Origin: Bacteroidota bacterium
GTDB lineage: Bacteria; Bacteroidota; Bacteroidia; Cytophagales; Cyclobacteriaceae
Assembly (NCBI GenBank): GCA_024643595.1
Contig: JAHEMS010000196.1
Span: 1-6,800, forward strand
DNA: 6,800 nucleotides
Direction: 5' to 3'
Below the pieces are notes generated by a model. That model was not told the origin of the DNA. It was given only the letters and a program-made list of their open reading frames with translations, and made no database searches. The translations under genes were made by a program, and so were the position numbers. This document shows positions 6,517-6,800 of this stretch, piece by piece (position 1 is the first letter of the stretch; every line of letters starts with the position of its first letter).

Positions 6517-6800
6517 TATTAAAGTCATCGCGCAAACTTAAGTTAATAAGCATGATGTCATGCAGTTTGTTTTTCTTGAAGTGAGAAGTTCCCTTTCTCC
6601 GGATTTCGTTAATATAAAATCCTTTACGGGGCAAATGTGTATGGTGTCGGGAAATTTGCTGCGGTTTATTTTCAAAATAAAGACCATAGATAGTAACACT
6701 GTATCCATTGTCGGCAACTTCAATGACAAACTTGCCACTCCATTCTCCGCTCCAATAGATAAGTGGAGTATTGTTGTATTTACGTCCATAACGCTGGCAG
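6485..6800 (-). CDS. Unrecognised protein, C-terminal 104 codons only (5' end beyond window)
   Basis: A minus-strand frame is open from the right edge (first full codon at 6799-6797) to a TAG at 6487-6485, giving 104 residues with no usable start in the window. It looks coding: balanced composition, alternating strand-like segments such as KFVIEVADNGYSVTIYGLYF (23-42), and aromatic clusters (PLIYWSGEWSG). A competing 83-codon ATG-initiated frame over 6538-6789 reads as low-complexity Ser/Thr/Leu-rich sequence and is probably a shadow. The tail is basic (HLPRKGFYINEIRRKG, then FKKNK) and ends in PIYE. I do not recognise a family; no CxxC, transmembrane segment or known catalytic motif is visible. 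The end overlaps the MarR gene tail to tail by 32 bases. Confidence 0.6.
   Translation of the reverse strand, partial: CQRYGRKYNNTPLIYWSGEWSGKFVIEVADNGYSVTIYGLYFENKPQQISRHHTHLPRKGFYINEIRRKGTSHFKKNKLHDIMLINLSLRDDFNITTYLSPIYE
6550..6578 (+). terminator. Weak candidate intrinsic terminator after the MarR gene
   Basis: GCATGATGTCATGC at 6550-6563 is a perfect inverted repeat (6-base arms, 2-base centre; about five pairs with a four-base loop in RNA). After AG it is followed by TTTGTTTTTCTT at 6566-6577. It lies 34 bases past the MarR stop. The stem is short and of modest GC, and it sits inside the convergent coding frame, so it could be chance. Confidence 0.33.

Noticed and set aside
6538..6789. 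Minus-strand ATG-started 83-codon frame
   Set aside because: Its Ser/Leu/Thr-rich translation looks non-coding, and the overlapping 104-codon frame is much more protein-like.
1..6800. Search by eye for CRISPR arrays, insertion sequences, tRNA/rRNA genes and riboswitches
   Set aside because: No regularly spaced repeats, transposase motifs, terminal repeats or cloverleaf-like sequences were found; coding covers nearly everything, with no gene-free stretch above 145 bases.

Overview
The window looks like chromosomal DNA from a member of the Bacteroidota; genus and species cannot be told. The signs are moderately AT-rich DNA, starts preceded by A/T-rich leaders without Shine-Dalgarno sequences, possible TAnnTTTG-type promoter elements, and a ClC transporter of a kind I associate with this phylum (family knowledge, not a search result). 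I see no phage, transposon, CRISPR, tRNA or rRNA.

Layout. Five genes lie head to tail on the minus strand, from 5882 down to the left edge. They are a 590-aa ClC chloride channel/transporter with a C-terminal CBS pair (4110-5882), an O-fucosyltransferase/NodZ-like protein (3160-4086), a zinc-ribbon protein with a GT61-like C-terminus (1917-3155), a DUF1905/YdeI-OmpD-associated protein (1375-1878), and the first 427 codons of an IlvD/Edd dehydratase closest to the L-arabinonate (pentonate) dehydratases (1-1281, cut by the window edge). The gaps are 23, 4, 38 and 93 bases. The first three or four genes may share a transcript; the dehydratase may have its own control, since a 21-bp AT-rich inverted repeat lies just upstream of it.

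Diverging from the ClC gene is a MarR-family regulator (6028-6516, plus strand). The 145-base gap between the two starts holds a perfect 12-bp palindrome, TTGTAGCTACAA, flanked by more TTGTA half-sites. This is the most likely operator for autoregulation and perhaps for control of the ClC gene. The right edge carries the 3' end of another minus-strand gene (6485-6800). It has no start in the window and its last 32 bases overlap the end of the MarR gene.

How the genes fit together. The two glycosyltransferase-like genes, 4 bases apart, probably modify a shared glycan. No known pathway joins them to ion transport, the OmdA-like protein and sugar-acid dehydration. I do not see a convincing new multi-gene system. 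The best leads are the paired unusual glycosyltransferases, the ClC with altered filter and proton-path residues, the MarR palindrome, and the unrecognised gene at the right edge.
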